A DNA stretch of 64,000 nucleotides, from NCBI GenBank assembly GCA_024509875.1, contig JAMPIV010016257.1:1-64000 (forward strand), in the 5' to 3' direction. The translations under genes and the position numbers were made by a program. Each line of letters starts with the position of its first letter. Positions within the stretch are counted from its first letter, which is position 1. This stretch comes from Oreohelix idahoensis. Its lineage: Eukaryota; Mollusca; Gastropoda; Stylommatophora; Oreohelicidae. The notes beneath the pieces are model-generated. The model was not told the DNA's origin. It did no database searches and saw only the letters and a program-made list of their open reading frames with translations. Below, piece by piece: positions 52,906-63,560 of the stretch.

Positions 52906-53639
52906 ATTTGATACGGCTGCTGTTTCTATGGCAACCAATAGTGCAGTATCTCAAAACTGTTCATTACGCGTATCTATATTTTATGTTGGTTAAGTCTGTG
53001 TATTTTCACTGAAATCGTACAATTAATAATGAAAATAGCATTTCACGGTAGCTCCACCCCTTTACAAATATTTACAACGGTTAGACGTGCATGAAACACG
53101 TTAAGAGTCAAGCTAAATTTAATATCTAGTTCTGACATATGCGAGCTCATAAACAATTAACTCAACAGGCCGCTCAATGTTATGTTAAACACAGGACACA
53201 ATCTGCGTTCTCTCAAATGCTTACGTAAATGTAAACAAAAATTTAATCGCTCACTTTGACCTCGAGTGAGTTGTTTCATAAATGCTCTCAGCAGTAAAGT
53301 GTGAGTGAATGAACTGTGAAAATAATAGTCTTTGAGAGTCAGCTCGAGTAAGCACACACGCGCAGGAGAAACACACGCATACATACAGTATATTTACACA
53401 CCAACAGTGCATACGTACACACTTAAAACAATCGTACATTCTTACACATTACAGACTGAACATCCGGGATCATTCAAAAAAAATATGAAATTAGAGAATG
53501 CTTGAAAACGGGCGTAGGATAAAGTCCATCAGCTCCCGTTTTAAAAAAAATGAAACACCCGAATATGCTGATGGAATGAATAACCTTGCCCTTTGGCCTC
53601 TGTGTCACCGAGTTTCCTCTTAAGAACTTTAAGGTTACG
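52906..53639. other. No recognised feature
   Basis: No convincing frame, repeat or RNA gene. Confidence 0.5.
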
Positions 53640-54063
53640 ATTTGCTTAGAATAACGCCTTAACATAACAGATAGCGGCCCCACTTGATGCCCGGGGCTGT
53701 TAGAGGCGACATAGAAAGAAAAGGACTATTGTTATATTAGGAGAGTCAATTGATGTTGTACATGAGGCTGGCAACTCCATCATGTCAGGCTGGCAACTCC
53801 ATCATGTCAGGCTGGCAACTCCATCATGTCAGGCTGGCAACTCCATCATGTCAGGCTGGCAACTCCATCATGTCAGGCTGGCAACTAAATCATGTCAGGC
53901 TGGCAACTCCATCATGTCAGGCTGGCAACTCCATCATGTCAAATCAATTGCTACATGAAACACCGCTGTAAGAGCTGATGAATGCTTTACAGCCGGGTCC
54001 CTGCAAGAAGACTAGCTACTATGATGGATCCATGCTCCGTAGGGAGTCAAAAGAGAAATGATT
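53640..54063 (+). repeat. C-family element with an expanded 22 bp segment
   Basis: Landmarks gatgcccggggctgttagag, gttgtacatgaggctggcaa, catcatgtcaaatcaattgc, gctacatgaaacaccgctg and ccatgctccgtaggg are in C-family order. Here the ggctggcaa...catcatgtc segment is the expanded one, unlike at 30 kb. Confidence 0.75.
53765..53940 (+). repeat. 22 bp minisatellite, 8 units
   Basis: aggctggcaactccatcatg plus tc starts at 53765 and repeats every 22 bases to 53940, with a single variant unit (ctaaat). Confidence 0.95.
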
Positions 54064-54413
54064 GGGAGCCGCGCTGGTGTAATGGTTACCACACTGCGCT
54101 GCGATCGGGTGATCCAGGTTCAAGCCCGGGCGAGGACATTTGAAAGAGTGTCATCGACCGGGGACTTTGATAATTCGAGCCCCTGGCGAAGACATCTGAA
54201 GAGGTGTCGTCGACCAGGGACTGGAATAACCTGAACGGCTCCTGAGCCGACCCAGCTCTAATGGGTACCCTCCGAAGACGGCGAGTATCTGGCCTGAATG
54301 GCGAGAGGACACCTGTCAGCGGACAGGGAAAATAGGATACTCAGGTAAAATCAGTCTCGGGTTAGATACACTAACCGGAGATTTCGCCTCGAGTTAAAAA
54401 AAAAAAAAAGAAA
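54064..54413 (+). mobile_element. tRNA-derived SINE with A-rich tail
   Basis: The head gagccgcgctggtgtaatgg has an A box (tggtgtaatgg); ccaggttcaagcccggg contains a B box. The body has an internal near-duplication of gcgaggacattt / gcgaagacatct and ends in A13 at about 54396-54409. A short direct repeat GAAATGA flanks it (54057-54063 and 54411-54417), inside the end of a C element. Confidence 0.8.
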
Positions 54414-54417
54414 TGAA

Positions 54418-54844
54418 TGAATATAAAATGTATTTTCATTGAGTGAAATTACCAGATGTTTCAAAATAGGCGGATGATAGATATCCCCTCCCTTTGTTTT
54501 ATGTTTAACATCCTAATATGGTAATCGAAGGTCGCTGATAAATACAGACGCCCGCGGATGCTCGATCAATATATCACATGACATATGTGCACTAGAACAT
54601 ATTGATCGAAAACATCTGTTGTTGGTTTAGTTCTGACTGTGTTGATCTTACTGGGCTCATACTGTTCCTATCTCAGCTTGCGTACTGACTACACTTTTCA
54701 ATCGGGTAATTGAATGCGTCGTTTGCTTAACTGCAAGTCCCAGTTACCTGCAGTTGTCCTTTGATTATATGCAAGTTTCAATTTATTCGCTTCCGTTTAT
54801 GTCTCAAAGATTAATTACAAGGTTCACGTGCATTTTCCATTTAA
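54418..54844. other. No recognised feature
   Basis: AT-rich; no convincing frame. Confidence 0.5.
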
Positions 54845-55045
54845 TTACATCAGGCAAAGCCGTATGAGGTGACTAAAAAGAGGTTGCGCTTGGGGCTGAC
54901 AACCTCATCATGTAAAATACACTGCTACAAAAACCACCACTGCAGGAACATGTAATTGCTTGGTGTAGGCTTCTTGTAAGGGGACCAGTTGTAGGAGTGA
55001 CTCCATGCTTCATAAGGAGAGATAGGAAAAATGACGATAATCTTA
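54845..55045 (+). repeat. C-family element, unexpanded
   Basis: Contains aggcaaagccgtatgaggtg, ggctgacaacctcatcatgt, cactgctacaaaaaccacc, tgcttggtgtaggcttcttg and ccatgcttcataaggag in the family order. Confidence 0.75.
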
Positions 55046-55067
55046 CAGATTTTAAATAAATGAAACT

Positions 55068-55440
55068 GTCCATTCATTGGCTGAAAGTTTCACTTTTAAC
55101 TGCACGGTTTAAATCATAGGCTGAAAGTTTCACTTATTAACTGCACGGTTTAAATCATTGGCTGAAAGTTTCACTTTTAACTGCACGGTTTAAATCATTG
55201 GCTGAAAGTTTCACTTATTAACTGCACGGTTTAAATCATTGGCTGAAAGTTTCACTTATTAACTGCACGGTTTAAATCATTGGCTGAAAGTTTCACTTAT
55301 TAACTGCACGGTTTAAATCAGTGGCTGAAAGTGTCACTTATTAACTGCACGGTTTAAATCATTGGCTGAAAGTGTCACTTATTAACTGCACGGTTTAAAT
55401 CGTTGGCTGAAAGTTTCACTATTAACTGCATGGTTTAAAT
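55068..55440 (+). repeat. 40/41 bp minisatellite, 9 units
   Basis: Units attggctgaaagtttcactt plus attaactgcacggtttaaatc. The 40/41 difference is ttttaac against ttattaac. Confidence 0.95.
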
Positions 55441-55974
55441 GATTTAAACGTCGCAACTAATTAAATATAACATTTCATTAATAAACTACAAGTTTTAATT
55501 ATGTTCAACTGTCAATTAACTGCACGTTTTAACTGATTAATTACAAGTTTAAATCAATTTCAAGTTTACATTGACTAAATGCAAATTTCAACATATTAAT
55601 TGTAAATTTCAAAAGACTGACCACAATTTTTTATTCATTAAGTACCTATTTCTATTGATAAATTACAACTTGGAATTGATTAACTACATTTTAAAATGGA
55701 TTATCTACAATTTTGTTTTTTTTATTGATTATCTACAAGTTTTTAAAAATTGATTATCAACAGGTTTTTCAACTGATTATCTACAAGTTTTGTCATTTGA
55801 TTTTCTGAGTTTTTAATTGATTATTTACATGTTTTTCAAATGATTATCTACACGCTTTTCAACTTATTATGTGAAAGATTCCCACTGATTACTTGTAAGT
55901 AACAATTATTATCCGCACGTTTTAAATGATTAAAAACAAGTTTTAACTTATTAACTACACGCTTCATTTGGCTA
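55441..55974 (+). repeat. Degenerate array of about 22 bp AT-rich units
   Basis: Many diverged units of the type gattatctacaagtttttaa. The same kind of unit reappears at 60139-60155 and 60756-60835, so the insertions between 55975 and 60755 split a once continuous array. The 41 bp array upstream shares the attaactgca...tttaa core and may be a younger amplification of it. Confidence 0.8.
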
Positions 55975-56712
55975 GCCTCATGAATTGGGTACCAGAGTAA
56001 CCCTGGGAAGGTTAAGGCGGCCGGCGTGATGCTGACCACATCACTAGTGTGCCGATGGTCAAGAAAATATGGGCCTAACACCATATTCGGTTCCAATGGT
56101 TGTTATTGCCGGGAGTTGTAGTGAGGATAAGCTCTCACTGCAGATAAATACTTCTAAGGCACGCGCCTCAAACAGCCTCTGACAACCAAGTCCAGCTCCC
56201 GGCCTTCACGTGTGGCTCAATTTGAGCCCGGCGGAACTGTTTCCACTGACGGGAGAAGGGGCAAAGGCGAGCGACTGGCGCCTTAAAACCAGCAGCTTCG
56301 GGCAGATAGGGCTCGTGATCCTTGGTTGGTAGCTTATCTAAGAGAAGGAACTCTGAATTCAAACCACCGCTGCCTTGCGGGAATATCCATTTATGGAATT
56401 GGCTTCGGGAGTAAACCCTGAGGATAAATCCGGAGTCGGAGTCCCTAAGGCAGTCTAATGTCGATTCGACATTATTCTGGCAACTCCTGCGACATGGCTG
56501 GTACCAAATTGTATCGGCTACTGCCGTTCCTTTGGATCTACCGGCTGTGTGGAGAGGGGGAACATGCTGCATGGGCAACAGCTTGATCTCCATATAACTG
56601 TGCCCAAGCTCGCGCCCTGGAGAGGACACTCCAGCTTCACCCTATAGGTGTCGGCAAAACACGGGAAGTAGCAGTTACCGGTTATAAGCATTTTGCCCAA
56701 TTGGCGTAGGGC

Positions 56713-57468
56713 ATGGCGCCAGGGGCTACTTCCGACAGTGGGAGAGGTTCTAGGATCTCACTGGACAGCTACTGCCCGCTTCAAGCTGGGCAGCCCCCAG
56801 TCAATAAGGTGTTGTCCCGCCACTGTCTGCTTTCCCCATTGGGTGCATGGGGATTAGGGTCAAACCCGAACTGTGGACAGAAAATTTTTGCACCAAGCAA
56901 TTATCGAAAAAATAGAAATAAGCAAACTCTCAGATTGGGATGCTGGAACGTCCGGACTATGTTGACTGGACTATCCGAAAACCTGCAGGATGTAAACGAT
57001 GTAAGAAAGACAGCCATAATTAATGATGAGCTTAAACGACTTCAGGTGGATATAGCTGCACTTCAGGAAACGCGCCTGGCGGGCTCTGGAACGGTGAGCG
57101 AGAAGGACTACACATTTTATTGGCAAGGGAAAGATCTTAATAAAGCTAGAGAACACGGAGTAGGTTTTGCGGTAAAAAAATCGCTAACTAAAATGGTTGA
57201 ACCAGGCGAGAATGGATCAGAAACCCTGTTAACGCTCCGCCTGCAAACTAGCACAGGTCCCATCACCCTTGTCAGTGTGTATGCTCCTACTCTGTACTCT
57301 GCCTCAGAAGCTAAAGATGAGTTCTACGAGAATCTAACAGCAATTATCAAAAGCATACCTAGGCAAGAACAGCTTGTTCTCCTTGGTGACTTTAACGCTA
57401 GAGTGGGTGCCGATAATGTTTCATGGCCTTCATGTCTGGGGCAGGTTTGGTATTGGCAAGATGAATGA
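56713..57468 (+). pseudogene. LINE-E endonuclease, N-terminal part
   Basis: After a leader-like stretch, LRLGCWNVRTMLTG marks the start of the APE-type endonuclease near residue 75. IAALQETRLAGSG has the catalytic E, REHGVGFAVK follows, and LVLLGDFNARVGADN has D and N. The frame breaks near 57420, where the following SWPSCLGQV is out of frame. Whether translation begins at 56713 or nearer the endonuclease is not decided by the sequence. Confidence 0.85.
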
Positions 57469-57955
57469 AAATGGACAACGGCTCTTAGAGTTGTGCGTCC
57501 ACCATGACCTCTGCGTGACCAACACCTACTTTCAGACAAAACCCCAGCATAAGGTGTCATGGAGACACCCACGATCCAAGCACTGGCACCAACTTGACCT
57601 GATTCTCGTCAGAAGGCCACTCCTCAGGTCTGTGCTCTCCACGCGCTCGTACCATAGTGCAGACTGTGATACAGATCACTCCTTGGTTTGCTGCAAAATC
57701 AGAGCACAACCAAGAAAACTCTATCGTGTCAGACATGAAGGGAAACCACGCATTGATACCAGCAAGATGTCAGACCCTTTCATGATAGCTCAATTCATTG
57801 CGACCTTCGAGAAAGTGCTCAGTAGCCCTCAGCATGGTGATACTATTACAGAGAACTGGGAGCATCTACGGAACACCATTCAAAGTACTGCACTTGCCAC
57901 CTTTGGTAAGAAAACAGCAAAGTCAAATGACTGGTTTGATGCTCATCAGATGTGA
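57422..57955 (+). pseudogene. LINE-E endonuclease C-terminus
   Basis: Continues the domain one frame over: MNENGQRLLELCVHHDLCVT, WRHPRSKHWHQLDLILVRR and CDTDHSLVCCKIR, the terminal D-H pair. It ends at TGA 57953-57955 after NDWFDAHQM. The next frame starts with overlapping sequence at 57952. Confidence 0.85.
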
Positions 57956-58649
57956 TGGCACCTGTCATTGAAGCTAAGCGCAGTGCTATGAATGAATACA
58001 AACGTTCAGCGAGTGTCAGAACCCTACAGATCCTAGGGCTACGAGAAGCAAAGTTCAACAAACTGCTCGACGCTGTGCAAATGACTATTGGCTCCAGCTC
58101 AGTGAGAGCATCCAGATCGCAGCGCAAACAGGCAACATTAGACAAATGTATGACGGTATAAAGAAAGCACTTGGCCCCCATAAAAGTAAGACGGCACCGC
58201 TAAAAAACCATCAGTGGAGAGAAGCTAACCGATTTAAGGGTAAGCAGATGAGAGGTGGGTCGAGCACTACTCTGAGCTTTACGCTAGAGACAAATACCGT
58301 TACGCCTGCAGCCCTTGATGGTGTCAACAGTCTGCCAACTATGGAAGAGCTGGATGCCGAACCAACATTAGAGGAACTCAGCAAGGCCATTGATAGCTTG
58401 GCCTCTGGCAAAGCACCAGGCAGTGATGGGATTCCTCCTGATTTAATCAAATGCTGTAAGAGCACGCTATTACATCCCCTGCATAGGGTGCTGTGCCAGT
58501 GCTGGGAAGAGACAACTATTCCTCAAGACATGCGAGATGCCAAGATTGTAACACTGTATAAAAATAAAGGAGACAGAAGTGATTGCAATAACTACAGAGG
58601 CATCCTCTTCTTAGTATTGTTGGTAAGGTTTTTGCCAAAGTCATCTTAA
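57956..58649 (+). pseudogene. LINE-E linker and first RT blocks (two frames)
   Basis: A basic linker (57952-58161) is followed by frame 58146-58649 with PTLEELSKAIDSLASGKAPG, SDGIPPDLIK, DMRDAKIVTLYKNKGDRSD and CNNYRGI, the RT blocks 1-2. It breaks after block 2 near 58610. Confidence 0.85.
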
Positions 58650-59098
58650 TGCGACTACACAAGTTAGCTGAACGCATATATCCAGAGGCACAGTGTGGAT
58701 TCCGAGCTGGCAGATCAACAACAGACATGATCTTCTCTCTCCGCCAGCTTCAGGAAAAATCAAGAGAGCAGAAAAGACCATTATATATCGCCTTTATAGA
58801 CCTCACAAAAGCATTCGACCTGGTTAGTAGGGATGGACTCTTTAAAATCCTCCTGAAAATAGGCTGCCCTTCTAAAATGCTGGAAATGATAAAGTCATTC
58901 CATGACGGCATGAAGGGATCAGTTCAATATGCTGGAAGCACGTCACAGACCTTTGATATACGAAGTGGCGTTAAACAAGGCTGTGTTCTGGCTCCGACCC
59001 TCTTCGGAATCTTCTTTGCCTTACTCTTGAAACATGCATTCAGAGATGCAACTGAAGGAATATGCCTTCACACTAGGTCAGATGGCCCGTCTGTTTAA
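58640..59098 (+). pseudogene. LINE-E reverse transcriptase, blocks A and B
   Basis: Contains AQCGFRAGRSTTDMIFSLRQ, block A YIAFIDLTKAFDLVSRDG and block B SGVKQGCVLAPTLFGIFFAL. A frame change near 59050 leads to the catalytic block. Confidence 0.88.
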
Positions 59099-59543
59099 TC
59101 TTTCAAGGCTGAAGGCAAAAACAAAAATCAGAAGGGTCACTATAAGAGACTTGTTGTTCGCTGATGATGCTGCAGTCGTCACTCAAAGCCAACAGGAGCT
59201 TCTGAGCTTGATGAATCGCTTCACTAAAGCATGCAAGGACTTTGGCCTCACAATAAGTCTAAAGAAAACGAATGTGCTGAGTCAGGATGTGGGTGCTGCA
59301 CCAGTTATCACTATCGATAACTAAGAATTGGCAGTGGTGCACCACTTCACATACCTAGGGTCTACCATCAATGACAAACTCTCACTGGATACAGAAATTG
59401 ACAGCCGCATTGGCAAAGCTGCAGCTACCTTTGCCCGCCTCACATCGCGTGTTTGGGGAAACTCTAAACTCACAATGAAGACCAAAGCTGCGGTATATAA
59501 TGCCTGCGTCACCAGCACACTCCTATATGGCAGCGAGACCTGA
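59060..59543 (+). pseudogene. LINE-E reverse transcriptase, catalytic block and thumb
   Basis: IRDLLFADDAAVVTQSQQEL carries the intact FADD motif, followed by CKDFGLTISLKKTNV. A stop at 59322-59324 interrupts before HHFTYLGSTINDKLSLD. A second stop follows LLYGSET at 59541-59543, where relatives have Trp. Confidence 0.88.
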
Positions 59544-59584
59544 CGACCTATGCTAAGCAAGAAAGAAGGCTCAATACCTTCCAT

Positions 59585-60043
59585 TTGCGGTGTCTACGCC
59601 GCATCCTCGGCATCTCGTGGAAAGATAAAGTGACAAATGTTGAGGTGTTGTCACGTGCTGGCCTTCAAAGTATGTATACGCTTCTTAGACAGCGCAGACT
59701 TCGCTGGCTTGGCCATGTTCGCCGCATGGAAGATGGTCGCATCCCAAAAGATATCTTCTACGGACAATTAGCAGATGGCAAGAGAACAGTTGGGCGACCA
59801 CAGCTGAGGTTCAAAGATGTGTGCAAGAGAGATATGAGGGTACTGGACATGGATCCAGCAACATGGGAGGATGAAGCTGCCGATCGCACTAAGTGGCGAT
59901 GCTATTTACGGCGCCAACTCAGATTGGGCGAAGAGAGGCTCACACAAGAAGCAGAGGTGAGGAGAAAACGTCGAAAGGAGCACCAGGAAAATAAGCAGCT
60001 GAGGGCTGTCACCTCAGGGGCGCATTCCCATAGTCAGTTATGA
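59585..60043 (+). pseudogene. LINE-E C-terminal region
   Basis: Encodes MRCLRRILGISWKDKVTNVE, LRQRRLRWLGHVRRMEDGRI, GQLADGKRTVGRPQLRFKD and DMDPATWEDEAADRTKWRC, then a very basic end. This region is the best conserved part, open for 152 codons. The stop at 60041-60043 is followed by the short 3' UTR and ATT tail. Confidence 0.88.
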
Positions 60044-60155
60044 CTGAAGGGGCTATTATTATTATTATTGTTATAACACCATATTCCCAATATGCCTCAA
60101 TGGGTGTGTAACGGGATCCTTTACCTTTCATTTGGCTAAGTACAAGTTTTAATTT

Positions 60156-60755
60156 CTGCCATCAATGGTACCTATACCTTGTAGCGGTATGGCAGCTTGT
60201 GTACCCTGACAATCCCCAGAGCTTTGCCAGTGGGAGTTTTACTCCTGGTAGGTTCAACCAAGCTGGACTGGTCTGTGTGGGTAGAAGTCAGACAAATGCT
60301 GGTACCCTGGTCCTCCAGGTTGGGGGTTTTAGCACAGGGCCGACACCCCTGTCTATGTAAAATATCGCACATGTTACGGAAACGGCAACAAATGGAAAAA
60401 CTTTGATGCGGGACGGACATCCGGAGTCTCAGGCTCGTATGACTGCCAGTGGTGAAAGCCGAAAGGAAGCCATTGCGTGAAAATGGATGCACTGATAGCA
60501 AATCACAACACTAGAATTTGATTATGGAACGTCAGAACTATGAATGAGGCAGGAAAGCGAAGACAAATCACAGCAGAGATGAGGAACTACAAATTAAGCC
60601 GAGACGCAAAGAATGAACCAGAGTTGTGGCACTGTACGAACGATGGCCGCCGACCGAGCAAAGAGGAATCAATTTGTTGCTGCCCTACAAGACCTCAACA
60701 GGCGTGATGGCCACTGACTGCTTTGACAGTTGGCGGTTATGGATCAAAGAAGAAG
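60156..60755 (+). mobile_element. Internally deleted RTE-3 LINE (600 bp) with target duplication
   Basis: AAGTTTTAATTT flanks it at 60144-60155 and 60756-60767. The first 440 bp are a LINE leader plus the very start of an endonuclease, with RLWNVRTMNEAGKRRQITAE readable near 60521-60580. The last 160 bp (from about 60597) are the RTE-3 3' end, matching 44035-44207, with the AAG tail. The middle (nearly all of the protein) is missing, yet both ends and a single clean duplication are present. It therefore moved as a short deleted element or was deleted in place. Confidence 0.88.
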
Positions 60756-60767
60756 AAGTTTTAATTT

Positions 60768-60890
60768 ATTAACTACTAGTTTTAAATTATTAACTATAAG
60801 TTTTAATAAATAATGAACAAGTTCCAATAAAATGATGCCATAACCAACATCTGCAAGCGGACACGGCAAATGTGCCAAGTTATCAATCAA
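60768..60890 (+). repeat. Remainder of the degenerate 22 bp AT-rich array
   Basis: attaactactagttttaaat and attaactataagttttaat continue the array seen at 55441-55974. Confidence 0.7.
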
Positions 60891-62530
60891 TGAATACCCT
60901 TTAGCTCCCCAAGGAGCATAGGCCTTCAACAAACACATGCCAAGTCCTCATGTCACGTGCCATCAACAAACACATACCAAGTCCTCATGTCACGTGCCAT
61001 CAACAAACACACACCAAGTCCTCATGTCACGTGCCATAAACAAACACATACCAAGTCCTCATGTCACGTGCCATCAACAAAGACACGCCAAGTCCTCATG
61101 TCACGTGCCATCAGCAAACACATACCAAGTCCTCATGTTACGTGCCATCAACAAACACATACCGAGTCCTCATGTCACGTGCGATCAATAAACACATACC
61201 AAGTCCTCATGTCACGTGCCATCACCAAACACATACCACGTCCTCGTGTCACGTGCCATCAGCAAACACATACCAAGTCCTCATGTCACGTGCCATCAAC
61301 AAACACACACCAAGTCCTCATGTCACGTGCCATCAACAAACACATACCAAGTCCTCATGTCACATGCCATTAACAAACATATACTAAGTCCTCATGTCAC
61401 GTGCCATCAACAAAGACATACCAAGTCCTCATGTCACGTGCCATTAACAAACACATACCAAGTCATCATGTAACGTGCCATCAACAAACACACACTAAGT
61501 CCTCAAGTCACGTGCCATCAACAAACACATACCAAGTCCTCGTGTCACGTGCCATCAATAAACACATACCAAGTCATCGTGTCACGTGCCATCAATAAAC
61601 ACATACCAAGTCCTCATGTCACGTGCCATCAATAAACACATACCAAGTCCTCATGTCACGTGCCATCAACAAACACATACCAAGTCCTCGTGTCACGTGC
61701 CATCAATAAACACATACCAAGTCCTCATGTCACGTGTCATCAACAAACATATACAAAATCCTCATGTCACGTGTCATCAACAAACACATACCAAGTCCTC
61801 ATGTCACATGCCACCAATAAAGACACACCAAGTCCTCATGTCACGTGCCATTAACAAACACATACCAAGTCCTCCGTGTCACGTGCCATCAACAAACACA
61901 TACCAAGTGCTCATGTCACGTGCCATCAACAAACACATACCAAGTCCTCATGTCACGTGCCATCAACAAACACATACCAAGTCCTCATGCCACGTGCCAT
62001 CAACAAACACATACCAAGTTATCATGTCACGTGCCATCAATAAACAGATACCAAGTCCTCAAGTCACGTGCCATCAACAAACACACACCAATTCCTCATG
62101 TCACGTGCCATCAACAAACACATACCAAGTCCTCATGTCACGTGCCATCAACAAACACATACCAAGTCCTCATGTCACGTACCATCAACAAACACATACC
62201 AAGTCCTCGTGTCACGTGCCATCAACAAACACATACCAAGTCCTCATGTCACGTGCCATCAATAAACAGATACCAAGTCCTCATGCCACGTGCCATCAAC
62301 AAACACATACCAAGTCCTCATGTCACGTGCCATCAACAAACACACACCAAGTCCTCGTGTCACGTGCCATCAACAAACACATACCAAGTCCTCGTGTCAC
62401 GTGCCATCAACAAACACATACCAATTCCTCGTGTCACGTGCCATCAACAAACACATACCAAGTCCTCATGTCACGTGCCATCAACAAACACTCAAGTACC
62501 CTTTCACGTGTCTTCCAAGTCATCATGTCA
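60891..62530 (-). pseudogene. RTE-1 LINE 3' end inflated by a 37 bp array
   Basis: At the left edge ccaaggagcataggccttca is the RTE-1 3' end in reverse orientation, next to a GATT/CATT tail remnant. At the right edge tcaagta..ctttcacgtgtcttcc is the adjoining RTE-1 sequence. Between them one 37 bp segment has been multiplied. Confidence 0.85.
60937..62490 (+). repeat. 37 bp minisatellite, about 42 units, grown from an RTE-1 3' end
   Basis: Units follow catcaacaaacacataccaa plus gtcctcatgtcacgtgc, period 37. Almost every unit keeps CACGTG. Because 37 is not a multiple of three, the array is open in all three + frames with a 37-residue superrepeat (three units); the longest such frame is 61586-62611 (341 codons). 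These are not genes. Confidence 0.95.
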
Positions 62531-62876
62531 TCTATTCCAGCCCTCTCTTCTCCGTGCCTTTTTTTTCCTCGTGAGCTGAGCTCACATCTCAAGCTGTTAG
62601 TTCGCGCTTGAGCGAAGATGTTCTGAGTTGTACTGAGAAACTATAATCTCGGGCATTAGGTATCTGGCAGAGCTTCGAGACGGGGATAGTCTCGCTAGTG
62701 TGTCCAGAGTGTTATTTAAGGGAAGAGATTCAATAGATTATTAAAATGCCATGGATTATATCGGCTATGACTATTTATGACGAATTGCTATTTACGCAAC
62801 CAATTCCCTATGGATTATTTCTGCTATTTAAATGATGATGAATCGCTGTTTATGTGATCAGATTCATTCTGGATTA
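62531..62876. other. No recognised feature
   Basis: Contains words (tatggattatttctgctat) that foreshadow the 54 bp array; no gene. Confidence 0.5.
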
Positions 62877-63560
62877 TTACCACATGTTTGCCATTGTAAC
62901 GTTTTCAACAAGTGAAGTCATTATGGATTATTACCACATGTTTGCCATTGTAGCGTTTTCAACAAGTGAAGTCATTATGGATTATTAGCACATGTTTGCC
63001 ATTGTAACGTTTTCAACAAGTGAAGTCATTATGGATTATTAGCACATGTTTGCCATTGTAACGTTTTCAACAAGTGAAGTCATTATGGATTATTAGCACA
63101 TGTTTGCCATTGTAACGTTTTCAACAAGTGAAGTCATTATGGATTATTAGCACATGTTTGCCATTGTAACGTTTTCAACAAGGAAGTCATTATGGATTAT
63201 TACCACATGTTTGCCATTGTAGCGTTTTCAACAAGTGAAGTCATTATGGATTATTAGCACATGTTTGCCATTGTAACGTTTTCAACAAGTGAAGTCATTA
63301 TGGATTATTAGCACATGTTTGCCATTGTAACGTTTTCAATAAGTGAAGTCATTATGGATTATTATTACCACATGTTTGCCATTGTAACGTTTTCAACAAG
63401 TGAAGTCATTATGGATTATTAGCACATGTTTGCCATTGTAACGTTTTCAACAAGTGAAGTCATTATGGATTATTAGCACATGTTTGCCATTGTAACGTTT
63501 TCAACAAGTGAAGTCATTATGGATTATTAGCACATGTTTGCCATTGTAACGTTTTCAACA
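62877..63560 (+). repeat. 54 bp minisatellite, about 12.7 units
   Basis: Units tcattatggattattagcac plus atgtttgccattgtaacg plus ttttcaacaagtgaag. Variants: ttaccac for ttagcac, tagcg for taacg, one unit lacking TG of aagtg and one with an extra ATT. Confidence 0.95.

Larger units (their letters stand above)
56089..60073 (+). mobile_element. LINE-E: near full-length LINE nested in M
   Basis: The 13 bp duplication TAACACCATATTC lies at 56076-56088 and 60074-60086. The LINE is 3,985 bp: a leader of about 620 bp, a single polyprotein region with APE endonuclease and RT but no RNase H, a C-terminal region, and an (ATT)n tail at 60053-60070. Several frameshifts and at least two in-frame stops break the protein. 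RTE-like or a related single-ORF clade. A fragment of its 3' end lies at 8240-8517. Confidence 0.92.
55975..60126 (+). mobile_element. M element, split by LINE-E, with target duplication
   Basis: TTCATTTGGCTA occurs at 55963-55974 and 60127-60138, which are array sequence. The element itself is 55975-56088 plus 60087-60126. It starts gcctcatgaattgggtacca, contains gcgtgatgctgaccacatca and gtgccgatggtcaagaa, and after LINE-E continues ccaatatgcctcaatgggtg to gggatcctttacc. About 154 bp, non-coding, no tRNA head seen; probably a SINE 3' part or non-autonomous retroposon. Confidence 0.85.

Noticed and set aside
60937..62611. A series of overlapping 65-341 codon open frames with repeated STNTYQVLMSRAINKHIPS-type peptides
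   Set aside because: They follow from a 37 bp array without stop codons in three frames. Unit length and LINE origin explain them fully.
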